Origin: Chloroflexota bacterium
GTDB taxonomy: Bacteria; Chloroflexota; Dehalococcoidia; Lucifugimonadales; UBA2962
Reading direction: 5' to 3'
NCBI GenBank assembly: GCA_002699485.1
Contig: PAAV01000052.1
Coordinates: 28,695 to 92,694, forward strand
DNA: 64,000 bases
The position numbers and the translations under genes were made by a program. Below are positions 63,344-64,000 of this stretch, in pieces; position 1 is the first letter of the stretch, and each line of letters starts with the position of its first letter. The notes below the pieces were generated by a model that saw only the letters and a list, made by a program, of their open reading frames with translations, had not been told where the DNA came from and searched no databases.

Positions 63344-64000
63344 TTGAATAGAACTTTATCATTTCAACAGTTTGGTTATGTTCTCATTTCATTTATTATG
63401 TGCTTCACATTCCTCGCATGCTCTGACAGAAATACTGATTCAACTGTGAGTGCATTAGATACATCATATGAAATTGACATAGACTCTAATGATGGAGAAA
63501 ATTTATTGGAATCAGCTACAGAATCTGATTCAATATCTGAAATTGTAATACCAACTGAAGTATCGAACTCAGAATTTACAGAAACAAATAAGAATACCTC
63601 GAACGTTGCGGACTCAATACAGCAAGATTCAGTTGATGGTTCCATATCAGAAATTGTTACGCCGTTTAGGGGAATTGATTTGGATCATGAACCTTTGTAT
63701 GGGGGTACACTAAAATTCTCTAGTGAGTACACTGATTATGATCTAAGCTATCAGAATGTACACTTGCAATTCTCTCCAACTCTTTCAAGCTTTGGTCCTG
63801 GGGTCATATATAGTCGAGTATTAAAGTTTAAGACTGGCCCTGAAGTGATTCAGCCGAGCTTAGAGATTGAATGTGATGTATGTGAGTCATGGCAAATGAT
63901 TTCACCGACACGGTTTCAATTTAAACTTAAAGAAGAGGTTCAATGGCATAAACCAGAAAATGTAGCTACCGATGTTCTAAAATCTCGCCACGTTGTTGAT
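63344..64000 (+). CDS. family-5 ABC transporter solute-binding lipoprotein, 3'-truncated
   Basis: Open frame running off the right edge. The first 26 residues form a lipoprotein signal (FIMCFTFLAC, lipid-modified cysteine near residue 26). A long Ser/Glu/Asp/Thr-rich linker of about 80 residues follows (63420-63660). Then a peptide-binding domain begins with LYGGTLKFSSEYTD, SPTLSSFGPGVIYSRVL and ECDVCESWQM, resembling SBP_bac_5 oligopeptide or nickel-type binding proteins. The start is taken as TTG at 63344 with AGG upstream, since an in-frame stop lies just before. Substrate cannot be read from this part. Confidence 0.72.
   Translation, partial: MNRTLSFQQFGYVLISFIMCFTFLACSDRNTDSTVSALDTSYEIDIDSNDGENLLESATESDSISEIVIPTEVSNSEFTETNKNTSNVADSIQQDSVDGSISEIVTPFRGIDLDHEPLYGGTLKFSSEYTDYDLSYQNVHLQFSPTLSSFGPGVIYSRVLKFKTGPEVIQPSLEIECDVCESWQMISPTRFQFKLKEEVQWHKPENVATDVLKSRHVVD

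Noticed and set aside
1..64000. Selenoproteins hidden by in-frame TGA codons
   Set aside because: By eye, no gene in the window looks truncated or split at a TGA near a redox motif. I could not run a systematic SECIS or homology search, so this is a limited check.
1..64000. CRISPR array, insertion sequence, prophage or integrative element
   Set aside because: I saw no regularly spaced repeats, transposase, integrase or phage structural genes. tRNA 3' ends show no duplicated attachment sequence nearby.

Overview
The window is an AT-rich bacterial chromosome segment that is densely coding. I see no insertion sequences, prophage, CRISPR array or gene-free stretch longer than about 260 bases. 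The content suggests a Chloroflexota bacterium, probably a marine Dehalococcoidia/SAR202-like lineage. The hints are an FMN-dependent luciferase-like oxidoreductase, a family-5 solute-binding lipoprotein of the type common in that group, nickel enzymes (SodN, LarA/LarC), a 5S rRNA gene away from 16S and 23S, a MoxR/VWA pair, and many TTG starts with compact operons. This placement is inference from gene content, not phylogeny.

Layout. 1-5 kb: 5'-truncated CCA-adding enzyme, fumarase, threonine aldolase, MFS transporter. 5-9.4 kb: rarA, selA, coaE. 8.5-13.3 kb: MoxR ATPase, Nudix hydrolase, giant VWA protein. 13.3-17.8 kb: minus-strand ABC module (ATPase, permease, GldG-like, DUF4340). 18-19.3 kb: overlapping speD-like/speB pair. 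19.4-21.7 kb: cysteine desulfurase, lipoprotein, thioredoxin and selC (tRNA-Sec, UCA anticodon). 21.7-24.1 kb: divergent SDR and LLM oxidoreductases. 24.2-31.4 kb: minus-strand glycerate kinase, pepN, gmk, aroA, TyrA-like protein and an A-type Fe-S carrier. 31.6-42.2 kb: 5S rRNA, rpsA, clpC, larC, then tRNA-Thr, tRNA-Tyr, tRNA-Thr, tuf, rpmG, secE, nusG, rplK, rplA, rplJ and rplL. 42.2-48.7 kb: larA, M20 peptidase, panE-like, cupin, MFS transporter, and sodN/sodX. 48.7-53 kb: tetrapyrrole operon (met8-like, hemC, cobA-hemD fusion, hemB). 53-59.5 kb: pcm, gatB, yvcK, secG, then cysS, ispF and ispD. 59.6-64 kb: LysR regulator, EVE protein, DUF1802 protein, Yip1-like membrane protein, tatD, and a 3'-truncated solute-binding lipoprotein.

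How the genes work together. selA and selC together indicate that the cell makes selenocysteine. larC and larA belong to the nickel-pincer system, and sodN with its maturation peptidase sodX is a second nickel enzyme. The cca gene fits the tRNA genes, none of which encodes a 3' CCA. The tetrapyrrole cluster runs from aminolevulinate to uroporphyrinogen III and precorrin-2/sirohydrochlorin, and lacks hemA here. The translation/secretion cluster is canonical except that rpoBC do not follow rplL.

No single region is clearly a wholly new system. The best leads are: (1) the speD-like gene overlapping speB with no spermidine synthase nearby, which might be an arginine decarboxylase; (2) the MoxR-Nudix-VWA locus with no known target; (3) an aroA-linked TyrA-fold protein that lacks the catalytic residues of prephenate dehydrogenase; (4) the A-type carrier with a cysteine/glycine-rich tail.
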